The notes below the pieces were generated by a model. That model did not search any database, had not been told where the DNA came from, and saw only the letters and a list, made by a program, of their open reading frames with translations. Positions 16,060 to 24,335 of a stretch of DNA of 59,325 nucleotides are shown here, in pieces (position 1 is the first letter of the stretch; every line of letters begins with the position of its first letter). The stretch lies in contig DATAFH010000133.1 in NCBI GenBank assembly GCA_036257565.1, positions 1 through 59,325 on the forward strand, written 5' to 3'. This DNA comes from DASSUW01 sp036257565 (GTDB taxonomy: Bacteria > Actinomycetota > Thermoleophilia > Solirubrobacterales > Solirubrobacteraceae). The position numbers and the translations under genes were made by a program.

Positions 16060-16830
16060 GTGCGGTCCGGCATGGATCGCTCGCTCGGCACCGTGGCGGC
16101 GCTCTGGCGCTGGCCGGTCAAGTCGATGGCCGGCGAGCGGCTCCGCGCGCTGCGGGTCGACGGACGCGGTGTTGGTGGCGACCGGACCCACGCCGTCTTC
16201 CACCACCACAAGGGCGTCCACAAGCCGCTCACCGCGCGCGAGGCGCCCCGCCTGCTCGCCTGGAAGGCCGCGTACCCGTTCAACCAGGACGGCGGCCTAG
16301 ACCCGCGCGACCCCCCGCGAGCGACCGTCGTCTCCCCCGACGGGCACCGCTACCTGTGGGGCGACCCGCGGTTGCGCACCGCGCTCCAAGAGGACCTCGG
16401 CCGCCGGGTCGAGCTCGTGCGCGACGTCTCCGGCATCCAGGACCTCGAGCGCACGGTCCTCGTCACCGTCGCGGCGAGCCTCGAGGCGCTCGGCGGCGAG
16501 CTCGACGGGCCGATCGACATCCGCCGCTTCCGGCCGAACCTCCACCTGCAGCTCGACGCCGAGCCGTGGGCCGAGCTGGGCTGGGAGGTCCGCGAGCTCG
16601 CGTTCGCCGGCGGCGTCCGCGTCCGGCTGCTTCACCCGTGCGAGCGCTGCGCGATCCCCACCCGCCACCCCGAGACGCAGGAGAAGTGGCCTGTCCTGCT
16701 GCGCCACCTGACCGCCCACCACGGCATGGCGTTCGGCATCAACGGGCGCGTGCTGGCGGCGGGGCGGATCGAGATCGGCGAGCCGGTGGCGCTGCTCCCG
16801 GCTACAGGTTCTCGCGCGAGCGGTCGATAA
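16060..16830 (+). CDS. MOSC-domain protein (molybdenum cofactor sulfurase C-terminal-like)
   Basis: 256 residues from GTG 16060, chosen because GGAGG lies six bases before it; ATG 16072 is the alternative. The N-terminal beta-barrel part has VAALWRWPVKSMAGERLRAL, as in mARC/YcbX-type proteins. The MOSC core has RRFRPNLHLQ and the key cysteine in HPCERCAIPTRHPETQ. Such proteins bind molybdenum cofactor and reduce or desulfurate N-hydroxylated compounds; no ferredoxin domain is attached. A molybdoenzyme gene occurs elsewhere in the window (38307-38903). Confidence 0.86.
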   Translation: MRSGMDRSLGTVAALWRWPVKSMAGERLRALRVDGRGVGGDRTHAVFHHHKGVHKPLTAREAPRLLAWKAAYPFNQDGGLDPRDPPRATVVSPDGHRYLWGDPRLRTALQEDLGRRVELVRDVSGIQDLERTVLVTVAASLEALGGELDGPIDIRRFRPNLHLQLDAEPWAELGWEVRELAFAGGVRVRLLHPCERCAIPTRHPETQEKWPVLLRHLTAHHGMAFGINGRVLAAGRIEIGEPVALLPATGSRASGR

Positions 16831-16861
16831 GGGAGCACCGACGCCCCGACAGGAGGTTCCC

Positions 16862-17494
16862 GTGCTTCGCATCGACGAGACCTCCGGGACGCTGGTCGCC
16901 CCCCAGGCCGGCGGCCTCGTCACGGAGAACAGCCCCGAGCGCGACGAGCTGCTTTCGCTCATCGCCAGCTCCTGGCCCGCCTTCGCGCAGGAGCTGGGCC
17001 GCCCCAGCCTGCGGCTGGTGGCCCGCGAGCCCGCGCCGGGCGTCGACCTGCTGGCCTTCGACGAGCAGTCCGGCCGCGCCGTGGTCCTGCACGTCACCGG
17101 CGAGACCGCCGACATCGGGCGCGCCCTGGCCGCGGCGGCGGACGTCGCCGGCTGGGACGCCGCGCGCCTCGCGTCGGTCTCGGACGCGCTCGAGGCCGTC
17201 GTTCCCGGCGACTCGCCGCAGCTCGTGCTCGTCGCCGGCGGTTACGACGCGGCCGCGCTGGCGACCGTCGAGTGGCTGGCGCGCCGGCACGGCGTCGAGG
17301 TCTCCGCGTTCAGCGTCTCCGTCCTGCGCTTCGGCAACGAGCGGCTGCTGTCCGTGCACCGCGAGCCGCGCGAGGGCGACGCGCGCGATGCCGCCGCGGC
17401 CGTCCAGTGGATGCTCACCGGCGCCAAGCCCGCCCCGGCCGCCGAGACGGCCGAGGCCCAGTCGCTCTCGAGCGCGCCGCCGCCCGGTTCCTAG
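16862..17494 (+). CDS. PD-(D/E)XK/NucS-like fold protein, probably inactive
   Basis: 210 residues; GTG start preceded by AGGAGG (16850-16855). Two blocks recall endonuclease-like proteins with a restriction-enzyme fold: VDLLAFDEQSGRAVVLHVTG (about 61-80) where active members have D...ExK, then LVLVAGGYDAAALATVEWLA and FSVSVLRFGNERLLSVHRE. Here the E-x-K is replaced by H-V-T, so cleavage activity is doubtful. The last 30 residues are Ala/Pro/Ser-rich. The assignment is by pattern only and moderate. It follows the MOSC gene on the same strand. Confidence 0.6.
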   Translation: MLRIDETSGTLVAPQAGGLVTENSPERDELLSLIASSWPAFAQELGRPSLRLVAREPAPGVDLLAFDEQSGRAVVLHVTGETADIGRALAAAADVAGWDAARLASVSDALEAVVPGDSPQLVLVAGGYDAAALATVEWLARRHGVEVSAFSVSVLRFGNERLLSVHREPREGDARDAAAAVQWMLTGAKPAPAAETAEAQSLSSAPPPGS

Positions 17495-18233
17495 CGGCGG
17501 CCGGTCACCTGCAGACGCGCGACCTGCGGGTCGTGGTCGGACGCCTGGTCGGCGAACTCCGCGTTGACTTGCACCGAGTCGTACTCGGGTCGCGGGCGCG
17601 TGAGCGAGCCTGAGACCAGGATCTGATCGAGCGTCTGCGAGTTGCCGTCGGACACGTACGAGTAGCGCTCCCGCACGGGCACCGTCTCCATCAGGTTCGT
17701 CAGCCCTGCCCCCTCGACGGGCGCGAGCCGGAAGTCGGCCGCGTTCTGGTCGGTGTCGCACGCGGCTGATGCTTTGCGCGCCGACCGCGGTGTCTGCCGG
17801 CGCCCCGGCCGACTCCTCGGTGTAGCCGTCGACCACCACCTCGTAGGACACCGGTCGACGATCGTGTCGCCGTTGACGATGGCACCGCGTCGGGCGCCCC
17901 GTTCTGGATGAGGCCGTCGCCGCCGGCGTCGAGATCGCACGACGGGACGTTCGCGGGCGTGGCACACACGACATAACGGTCGTCCGCCGCGAGCTCGACG
18001 GCGGGAAGGTCGACCGTCCCGTAGGTCGAGCCGTTGGCCCCGTTGACGAACCGCAGCGCGTACGGGTCGAGGTCGACCGCGGCCGCCGCGTTGTTGCGCA
18101 TCTCGAGGAACTCGGCCGTATCGTCCGACGGCTGGTCGTAGTCGATCTCGTTGATGACGAGGCTCGGCGATTGGGCGGAGGCCGGAGCGGCCAGGGCGAG
18201 GGTGGCCGCGAGGATCGTCAGGAGTACGCGCAA
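17491..18233 (-). pseudogene. Remnant of secreted lamin-tail/extracellular nuclease
   Basis: Read from 18233, a signal peptide (VLLTILAATLALAAPASA) and a lamin-tail domain (SLVINEIDYDQPSDDTAEFL) run to about 17890. The reading then has to change frame twice: VSYEVVVDGYTEESAGAPAD is in a second frame, and RYSYVSDGNSQTLDQILVSG with FADQASDHDPQVARLQV is in a third, ending at 17491. That last part is the C-terminus of an endonuclease/exonuclease/phosphatase domain. Intact relatives carry several hundred residues between the two parts, so there is also a large internal deletion. Confidence 0.85.
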
Positions 18234-18252
18234 ACCGGCAACCTAATGCGCT

Positions 18253-19626
18253 TCAGAGCGCTTGCACCTCGGTCAGCACCTCGCTGACCGAGGCCTTGGC
18301 GTCGCCGAACAGCAGCGCAGTCTTCTGGTTGTAGAAGAGCGGGTTGTCGATACCCGCGAAGCCGCTGTTCATCGAGCGCTTGAGGACGATGACGCTGTTG
18401 GCCTTGTCGACGTCGAGGATCGGCATGCCGTAGATCGGCGAGTCCGGAGCGTTGCGGGCGGCGGGGTTGGTGACGTCGTTGGCGCCGATCACGAGCGCGA
18501 CGTCGGTGCGCGCGAACTCGCCGTTGATGTCGTCCATCTCCTTGAGCTGGTCGTACGGCACGTCGGCCTCGGCCAGCAGCACGTTCATGTGGCCTGGCAT
18601 CCGGCCCGCGACGGGGTGGATCCCGTACAGGACCTCGATACCCCGCTTCTCGAGCTCCGCGGCGAGGTCGGCGACCGCGCGCTGGGCCTGTGCGACGGCC
18701 ATGCCGTAGCCGGGGACGACGACGACGAGCCGCGCGTAGGAAAGCTGGATGGCGACGTCGGCGGCGCTCGTGGAGCGCACCGTGCCGCCTTCCTCCGCAC
18801 CCGGCAGCGCCGGCCCGCCGGCCCCGAGCCCGCCGAAGAACACGTTGCCGATCGAGCGATTCATGGCCTCGGCCATCTGCCGGGTGAGGATCGAGCCCGA
18901 AGCGCCGACCAGCATGCCGCCGACGATCAGCGCCGTGTTGTCGAGCGCCAAGCCGGCGGCCGCCGCGCTGAGGCCCGTGAACGCGTTCAGCGTCGAGATG
19001 ACGACCGGCATGTCGGCGCCGCCGATCGGCAGCACGGCCAGAACGCCGAGCGCGCCCGCGAACAGGAGGATCAGCCAGAACAGCAGCTCGGACTCCGAGC
19101 CGGCCGCGATCGCCACGGCGCACGCCACCGCCGCCAGCGCGAGCGCGGCGTTGATCGGCTTCGTGTTCGGGACCCGGCCCTTGAGCGACTCCTGGAGCTT
19201 CAGAAAGGCGATGTTCGAGCCCCAGAACGAGATCGAGCCGATGATCGCGGCGAAGAGGATCGGGATGAGCTGCTCGAGCGGCGGGTTGCCGCCCTCCTCG
19301 AGAGCCTCCTTGTACTCGACGACGCTGATGAGCGCCACGGCGCCGCCGCCGACGCCGTTGAACAGCGCCACCATCTGCGGCATCGCGGTCATCTTCACGT
19401 TGCGCGCGGCGGGGACCCCGACCGCGATCCCGACCACGAGGCCGACCGCGATCAGCGGCCAGTCGCCGACCCGGTCGTCGAGCAGCGTGGCCACGACCGC
19501 GATCGCCATCCCGACCGCCGCCACCAGGTTCCCCCGGACCGCGGTGCGCGGCCCACGCAGCATGTGGAGGCCGACGATGAAGAGCGAGAAGGCGACGATG
19601 TAGAGCGCGGAGATCAGATCATCCAT
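18253..19626 (-). CDS. pntB: NAD(P) transhydrogenase subunit beta
   Basis: 457 residues from ATG 19626. About nine membrane helices (1-255) form the proton channel, followed by the NADP(H)-binding domain III (about 285-457), with VVVVPGYGMAVAQAQRAVADL, GIHPVAGRMPGHMNVLLAEA and ANDVTNPAA, all standard. It reduces NADP+ with NADH using the proton gradient. It overlaps pntAb by eight bases and is the last gene of the three-gene operon. Confidence 0.96.
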   Translation of the reverse strand: MDDLISALYIVAFSLFIVGLHMLRGPRTAVRGNLVAAVGMAIAVVATLLDDRVGDWPLIAVGLVVGIAVGVPAARNVKMTAMPQMVALFNGVGGGAVALISVVEYKEALEEGGNPPLEQLIPILFAAIIGSISFWGSNIAFLKLQESLKGRVPNTKPINAALALAAVACAVAIAAGSESELLFWLILLFAGALGVLAVLPIGGADMPVVISTLNAFTGLSAAAAGLALDNTALIVGGMLVGASGSILTRQMAEAMNRSIGNVFFGGLGAGGPALPGAEEGGTVRSTSAADVAIQLSYARLVVVVPGYGMAVAQAQRAVADLAAELEKRGIEVLYGIHPVAGRMPGHMNVLLAEADVPYDQLKEMDDINGEFARTDVALVIGANDVTNPAARNAPDSPIYGMPILDVDKANSVIVLKRSMNSGFAGIDNPLFYNQKTALLFGDAKASVSEVLTEVQAL

Positions 19627-19936
19627 CGCGCCCTGCCTCGCTTCGCTCGTCACGGGCTTTGCCTCGTCCCTTGAACATGCCGAGCATGCGATCGGTGACG
19701 AGGAAGCCGCCGACCACGTTGATCGTCCCGAACGCGACGGCGACCACGAGCAGCACGTCCTCGAGCACACCGTCGGCCGGACCGATGAGCAGCAGGCCGC
19801 CGAGCAGCACGATGCCGTGGATCGCGTTGGTGCCGGACATCAGCGGCGTGTGCAGTGTGTTCGGCACCTTCGAGATGACCTCGAAGCCCACGAAGGCGGC
19901 GAGGACGAGGATCGCGAGCTCGGTCAGGAGGTCCAT
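19619..19936 (-). CDS. pntAb: NAD(P) transhydrogenase subunit alpha part 2
   Basis: 105 residues with three membrane helices. ISKVPNTLHTPLMSGTNAIHG is the family mark and contributes to the proton channel between PntAa and PntB. The ATG at 19936 overlaps the pntAa stop. The last ~17 residues (KGRGKARDERSEAGRDG) come from a REP-like repeat (19631-19672) and look like an added tail. Confidence 0.94.
   Translation of the reverse strand: MDLLTELAILVLAAFVGFEVISKVPNTLHTPLMSGTNAIHGIVLLGGLLLIGPADGVLEDVLLVVAVAFGTINVVGGFLVTDRMLGMFKGRGKARDERSEAGRDG
19631..19672 (-). repeat. REP-like repeat forming the pntAb C-terminus
   Basis: The minus strand reads GGGACGAGGCAAAGCCCGTG then ACGAGCGAAGCGAGGCAGGG, the same pattern as 5235-5281 and the arms of 13622-13843. 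It encodes the last residues of PntAb and runs up to the pntB start, so it has been accommodated exactly at a gene junction. Confidence 0.65.
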
Positions 19937-21042
19937 CCGGCCGCCTTTCGTGCTGCTTCGTGGACGATCTCGCCGTCGCGTGTCACGCACGCCCCCGTGA
20001 TCACCGCGTCGTCCCAGTCCAGCGCCAGCGCCCCGTCCTCCCCGGTCATCAGCTCGAGCAGCGAGAGCACGTTGCGCGCGTAGAGCGACGACGCGTGCTC
20101 GGCCATGCTCGACGGCACGTTGAGCGGCCCGGCGATGACCACCCCGTTGTCGGTCATGTAGGTCTCCCCCGGGCGGGTCAGCTCGCAGTTGCCGCCTGCT
20201 TCGGCGGCGAGGTCGACGACCACGCTGCCGTGGCGCATGCCGGCCACCGCCTCGGCGGAGATGAGCTTGGGCGCGGGGCGGCCGGGGACGAGCGCAGTGG
20301 TGATGATCACGTCGGAGCGGCCCATCTGCTGGGTCAGCGCCGCCCGCTGGGCCTCCTGCTCCTCGGGGGTCAGCTCGCGGGCGTAGCCGCCGCTGGCCTC
20401 GGCGTCGCCGATCCCCTCGACCTCGAAGAACTTCGCGCCCAGCGACTCGATCTGCTCCTTGACCGCGGAGCGCACGTCGAACGCGGTCACCACGGCCCCC
20501 AGGCGGCGGGCGGTGGCGATCGCCTGCAGGCCGGCGACGCCGGCGCCCAGTACGAGCACCTGGGCGGGCGGGATGGTGCCCGCCGCGGTCATCAGCATCG
20601 GCAGGAAGCGCTGCATCTCCTGCGCGGCGATGAGCACGGCGCGGTAGCCGGCGACCGTTGCCTGCGACGAGAGGGCGTCCATCGACTGGGCGCGGGAGAT
20701 GCGGGGGATCGCCTCCATGGCGAACGCGGTGGCGCCGGTGCGGGCGATCGCGGAGACGTTGGCGCCGTCGGTGAGCGGCGCGAGGAAGCCGATCAGCACG
20801 TGGTCCTGCTTCAGGCCCGCGGGCGGGCCGGGCGCCACACGGGCGACGACCTCGGCGCCCCAGGGATCGCCGATCGAGGCGCCGGCCTCGGTGAAGTCGG
20901 CGTCGGGCACGCCGGCGCCTGCTCCCGCGCCCGCCTCGATCACCACCTCATGGCCGGCACCCGCAAGGCGCCGAACCACGTCCGGCACGAGGGCCACCCG
21001 ACGCTCGCCCTCGGCCGTCTCCTTCGGAACGCCGATCCGCAT
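19924..21042 (-). CDS. pntAa: NAD(P) transhydrogenase subunit alpha part 1 (NAD-binding)
   Basis: 372 residues, soluble NAD(H)-binding domain I. It starts with MRIGVPKETAEGERRVALVP, and carries the Rossmann fingerprint VLVLGAGVAGLQAIATARRLGA, then FDVRSAVKEQIESLGA and the RQD-loop region near SRAQSMDALSSQATVAGYRA. Homologous to alanine dehydrogenase, but the downstream pntAb and pntB make the identity clear. First gene of the operon. Confidence 0.96.
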   Translation of the reverse strand: MRIGVPKETAEGERRVALVPDVVRRLAGAGHEVVIEAGAGAGAGVPDADFTEAGASIGDPWGAEVVARVAPGPPAGLKQDHVLIGFLAPLTDGANVSAIARTGATAFAMEAIPRISRAQSMDALSSQATVAGYRAVLIAAQEMQRFLPMLMTAAGTIPPAQVLVLGAGVAGLQAIATARRLGAVVTAFDVRSAVKEQIESLGAKFFEVEGIGDAEASGGYARELTPEEQEAQRAALTQQMGRSDVIITTALVPGRPAPKLISAEAVAGMRHGSVVVDLAAEAGGNCELTRPGETYMTDNGVVIAGPLNVPSSMAEHASSLYARNVLSLLELMTGEDGALALDWDDAVITGACVTRDGEIVHEAARKAAGWTS

Positions 21043-21069
21043 CCGCGCGGGACGGTATACGACGCGCCC

Positions 21070-22806
21070 TCACATGAGCGCCGCCGCGAGCGCTCCCGCG
21101 GCGGGCACCTGGGAGGCGGCAGCCAGCGCGCTCCGCCGCGGGGACGCGGCCGCGACCGCGGGGAGCGACTGGTGGGCGCGCCTGCCCGCCGCGGGCGTGG
21201 CAGTGGCCGTCGCGGTGGCCGACGGCATCGCCGTCCCCGCGGTTGCGGTGGACGCCCGGCGCGTGCGCGGCACGGGCTTGAGCGGCAGCGTCCGGCGGGC
21301 CAGCGCGGCCACCGCCTGGGCCGTGACCCACACGGGCGTCTGGCGGCTCGAGCGGGAGTAGCGGACCTCGCCGCTCGAGTCGGTCAGCGACCGCAGATAG
21401 CTCATCGGGTCGCGCGAGCCGCTGCGGCGGACCCGGCTCGGATTGCGGCCGGCGGCGAGCAGGCCCTGGACGGCCCAGGCGGTGGACTGGGCGTTGGACG
21501 GCCCTCCCGGGATCAGCGCGAAGCCGCCGTCGGACGCCTGGCTGCGCACGATGTACCTCGCCGCCCGCTTGACCACGGGCCGGCGCCGCCACCCCGCCGC
21601 CGCGAGCGCCTGCAGCGCCGAGCCGGTGTCGTCGATCCCGGACGGCCCGCCGCGGCCGGCGAAGTTGAAGCCGCCGTCGTCGTTCGCCTGGCGGGCGATC
21701 CACGCCGCCGCCCTCCTGACCGCGCCGTCGCGGCGCGGGCGGCCGGCTGCGCGCAGCCCGAGGATCGCGAACGCGGTCGTGTTCACCCGTCCCGCGAACG
21801 AGCCGCCTCGCCGCTGCCGAGCGAGCACCGCCCGCTCGAGGTTGCGGCCGCCGAGCCGCGGCGGGAGGCCGGCCGCGCGCAGCACGAGCAGGGTCCGGTT
21901 GAGCTCCCCGAGGTCGTTCAGCTCCCGGGCGTGTGCTCGGATGTAGCCGACCGCGTTGGGCGAGCCGGCGTCGCGCGGGTTGCGGCCCGCCGCCGCCACC
22001 CCGAGCGCCGCCCAGCCCGTGTGCAGCTGCGACGAGGGCTGGCCCGGCGCCCCGCCCCAGCCGCCGTCGTCGTTCTGCGCGTGCAGCAGGTAGCGCTCTG
22101 AGGCGTAGGCGGCCGCCGCGTCGGCCTGCGTCGCGCGGGCGGCGGGCGGCGACGCGGTGCCGATCGCCACCAGCGCCAGGACGCCGGCGGCAGCCACGGG
22201 CACCCAGTGAACCTCGAACCGCGTCCGGTAGCGCGCCAGCGCGCGCACGAGCGCGGGCCCGAAGGCGAGGCAGAACAGCGTGCTGCCGACCGCGTGCGCG
22301 AGGTCGAAGGGCAGCGAGGTGGTGAAGACGGCGGCGAGCTTCGCCAGCGTGTGGTCGCCCGAGTAGGTGACCCACAGGTGGAGGTTCATCACCGCTCCGA
22401 AGGCGAGCGAGGCGAGCGCGCAGGCGGCGGCGAGCGGGATCCGGCCGAGCTCGCGGCCGGCGACCCTGGCGAGCAGCGCGCCGCCGATCCCGACGCCACC
22501 CCAGGCCGCCATCTGCCACGGCGTCCACGGACCCTGGCCGAAGAACAGGTTCGAGGCGAGCGCCGCCACGGCGCCGACGGCGAAGCCGGGCGCGCCGCCG
22601 AGCACGTACCCCGAGATGAGCACGATGTCGGTCGTCGGCTTGACGTTCGGCAGCGGCGCGAAGGCGATCCGGCCGAGGGCGGCGAGCGCGGCGAGCGTGG
22701 CCACGAGCGCGATCACGCGCGCCGTGGGATGCCCGCGCTCGTACCAGGCGAAGCCCGCGGTGAGCGCGACGGCGAGGATCGCGAACGAGGCGGCGATCCA
22801 GCTCAT
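21070..22806 (-). CDS. ECF S component fused to alpha/alpha-toroid (prenyltransferase/squalene-cyclase-like) repeats
   Basis: 578 residues. Residues 1-205 hold about six membrane helices with the S-component marks VKPTTDIVLISGYVLGGAPG and FFGQGPWTPWQMAAWGGVGI, and LPFDLAHAVGSTLF. Residues about 228-505 are repeated toroid helices whose units end in the DGGW/DGGF-type turn (NDDGGWGG 246-252, RGGSFAG, NDDGGFNF, ASDGGFAL). No DxDD or SQCxW catalytic motif is seen, so it is a binding rather than cyclase domain. A Thr/Ala/Pro-rich tail and weak hydrophobic end follow. Last gene of the B12-riboswitch operon, ATGA overlap with ecfA. Intrinsic factor and transcobalamin bind B12 with this type of alpha-barrel, suggesting substrate capture outside the membrane (inference). 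Confidence 0.82.
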   Translation of the reverse strand: MSWIAASFAILAVALTAGFAWYERGHPTARVIALVATLAALAALGRIAFAPLPNVKPTTDIVLISGYVLGGAPGFAVGAVAALASNLFFGQGPWTPWQMAAWGGVGIGGALLARVAGRELGRIPLAAACALASLAFGAVMNLHLWVTYSGDHTLAKLAAVFTTSLPFDLAHAVGSTLFCLAFGPALVRALARYRTRFEVHWVPVAAAGVLALVAIGTASPPAARATQADAAAAYASERYLLHAQNDDGGWGGAPGQPSSQLHTGWAALGVAAAGRNPRDAGSPNAVGYIRAHARELNDLGELNRTLLVLRAAGLPPRLGGRNLERAVLARQRRGGSFAGRVNTTAFAILGLRAAGRPRRDGAVRRAAAWIARQANDDGGFNFAGRGGPSGIDDTGSALQALAAAGWRRRPVVKRAARYIVRSQASDGGFALIPGGPSNAQSTAWAVQGLLAAGRNPSRVRRSGSRDPMSYLRSLTDSSGEVRYSRSSRQTPVWVTAQAVAALARRTLPLKPVPRTRRASTATAGTAMPSATATATATPAAGRRAHQSLPAVAAASPRRSALAAASQVPAAGALAAALM

Positions 22807-24335
22807 CCGACGACCTCGCGGGCGCGCAGCAGCGCGGCGCCGCTCTCGGGGTCGAGCGCCGCGCCGCCCGTGACGCGGGCGGTCTGGGTGGCGAAGTACC
22901 AGCCGCCGCCGAGCACCTCCGCCGTGGACGCGTCGGCGACCGGCCGGCCGTCGCCGAGCAGGATCACCCGGTCAGCCCACGCCGCGGCGAACTCCGCGTC
23001 GTGGGTGGCGACGAGCACGGCGGTGCCGGTCGCGGCCAGCTTCTGCAGCCGCGCTGCCAGGCTGGCGCCGTGGGCGCGATCCATCCCCCGGGTGGGCTCG
23101 TCGAGGCAGACCGCAACGGGCGGCTCGCCGGATGAGAGCACCAGCTCCAGCGCGAGCCGCTGCCGCTCGCCGCCGGACACGTCGCGCGGGTGGCGATCCG
23201 CCAGCGCGCCGGCGCCCGCCACGTCGTCGCCGATGCGGTCGTGGAGGAAGTAGTCGCCCGGGTTCTGCAGCAGCAGCGCAACGCGGCCGGCCCGCACGAC
23301 CTTGCCGCGGGTCGGCTCGAGGAGGCCGGCCAGCATCCGCAGGAGCGTCGACTTGCCGGCGCCGTTGCGGCCCATGAGGGCGACGGCCTCGCCGGGATCC
23401 AGCGCCAGGTCGACCCCGCGTAGGATCGCCGGACCGGACGGGATCTCGTACCACGCGCGGCGCAGGCCGACCACCGCGTCGCGGCCGCGCCGCGGGCCGT
23501 CGGCGGGAGTGGTCTCGCGAGGCAGCGCTTCGAGCCGGTCCGCGAGCGCCTTGCGGGCCGCCTTCACCGTGGCCGGGCGCTCCGGGAGGCCGGCGAGCGC
23601 GCACAGGCGCGTGACGGGTGGCTGCAGCTCGGGCGGCGCCCACGCGGCGAACGACCCCGCGGAGCCGTCGAACGCGATCGCTCCGGAGTCGAGCGCGATC
23701 ACGCGGTCGGCGGCGGGGAGGCAGCGCTCGAGGCGGTGCTCGGCGAGCACCACGGCCGTCCCCCACTCCTCGTTGATCCGCCGCAGCACGCCGAGCAGCT
23801 CGTCGCCGGCCACAGGATCGAGCTGGGAGGTCGGCTCGTCGAGCAGCAGCACGCGTGGGCGCCCGGCCAGTGCGGCGCCGAGCGCGACGCGCTGCAGCTC
23901 CCCGCCCGACAGCTCGTGTGTCGAGCGGTCGAGGAGCGCGGCGATGCCGAGCGCGAGCGCCGCCTCCTCCACCCCGCGCGCCACCGCCGCGGCGCCCCAG
24001 CCGCGGTTCTCGAGCGGGAACGCGAGCTCGGAGCGGACGGTGCCCATGACGACCTGCGTCTCCGGGTCCTGGAACAGCGTCCCGGCCACCGCGGCGATGT
24101 CGCCGGGGCCGTGCTCGCGCGTGTCGAGCCCGCCGCATGCGAGCCGCCCGGCGAACGTGCCGCCGTGAAAGTGCGGCACGAGCCCCGCCGCCGCCCGCAG
24201 GAGCGTCGACTTGCCCGAGCCGGACGCGCCCGCGAGGACTGCGAACTCGCCGGGGTCGACGGTGACCGACACATCGCGCAGGGACGGGCGGCCGGCGGCG
24301 GGATAGGCGTACGTGACGCGCTCGAGGACGATCAT
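22803..24335 (-). CDS. ecfA: ECF transporter ATPase, two ABC domains in one chain
   Basis: 510 residues from ATG 24335. N-half (about 1-225): Walker A GASGSGKST (36-44), Q loop FQDPETQVV, signature LSGGELQR, Walker B VLLLDEPTSQLD. C-half (about 285-490): GRNGAGKST, VSGGERQRL, VCLDEPTRGMDR, H loop VATHDAEFA. It is a fused EcfA-EcfA' heterodimer that powers the vitamin transporter. Overlaps ecfT upstream and the S-component gene downstream, each by four bases. Confidence 0.93.
   Translation of the reverse strand: MIVLERVTYAYPAAGRPSLRDVSVTVDPGEFAVLAGASGSGKSTLLRAAAGLVPHFHGGTFAGRLACGGLDTREHGPGDIAAVAGTLFQDPETQVVMGTVRSELAFPLENRGWGAAAVARGVEEAALALGIAALLDRSTHELSGGELQRVALGAALAGRPRVLLLDEPTSQLDPVAGDELLGVLRRINEEWGTAVVLAEHRLERCLPAADRVIALDSGAIAFDGSAGSFAAWAPPELQPPVTRLCALAGLPERPATVKAARKALADRLEALPRETTPADGPRRGRDAVVGLRRAWYEIPSGPAILRGVDLALDPGEAVALMGRNGAGKSTLLRMLAGLLEPTRGKVVRAGRVALLLQNPGDYFLHDRIGDDVAGAGALADRHPRDVSGGERQRLALELVLSSGEPPVAVCLDEPTRGMDRAHGASLAARLQKLAATGTAVLVATHDAEFAAAWADRVILLGDGRPVADASTAEVLGGGWYFATQTARVTGGAALDPESGAALLRAREVVG

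Noticed and set aside
19960..22101. 713-codon plus-strand frame opposite pntAa and the S-component gene
   Set aside because: No recognisable domain, compositional shadow; both minus-strand genes are certain.
21070..22806. Toroid domain as a terpene or squalene cyclase
   Set aside because: No DxDD or other cyclase acid motif seen, and no isoprenoid genes nearby; the operon is under a B12 riboswitch.
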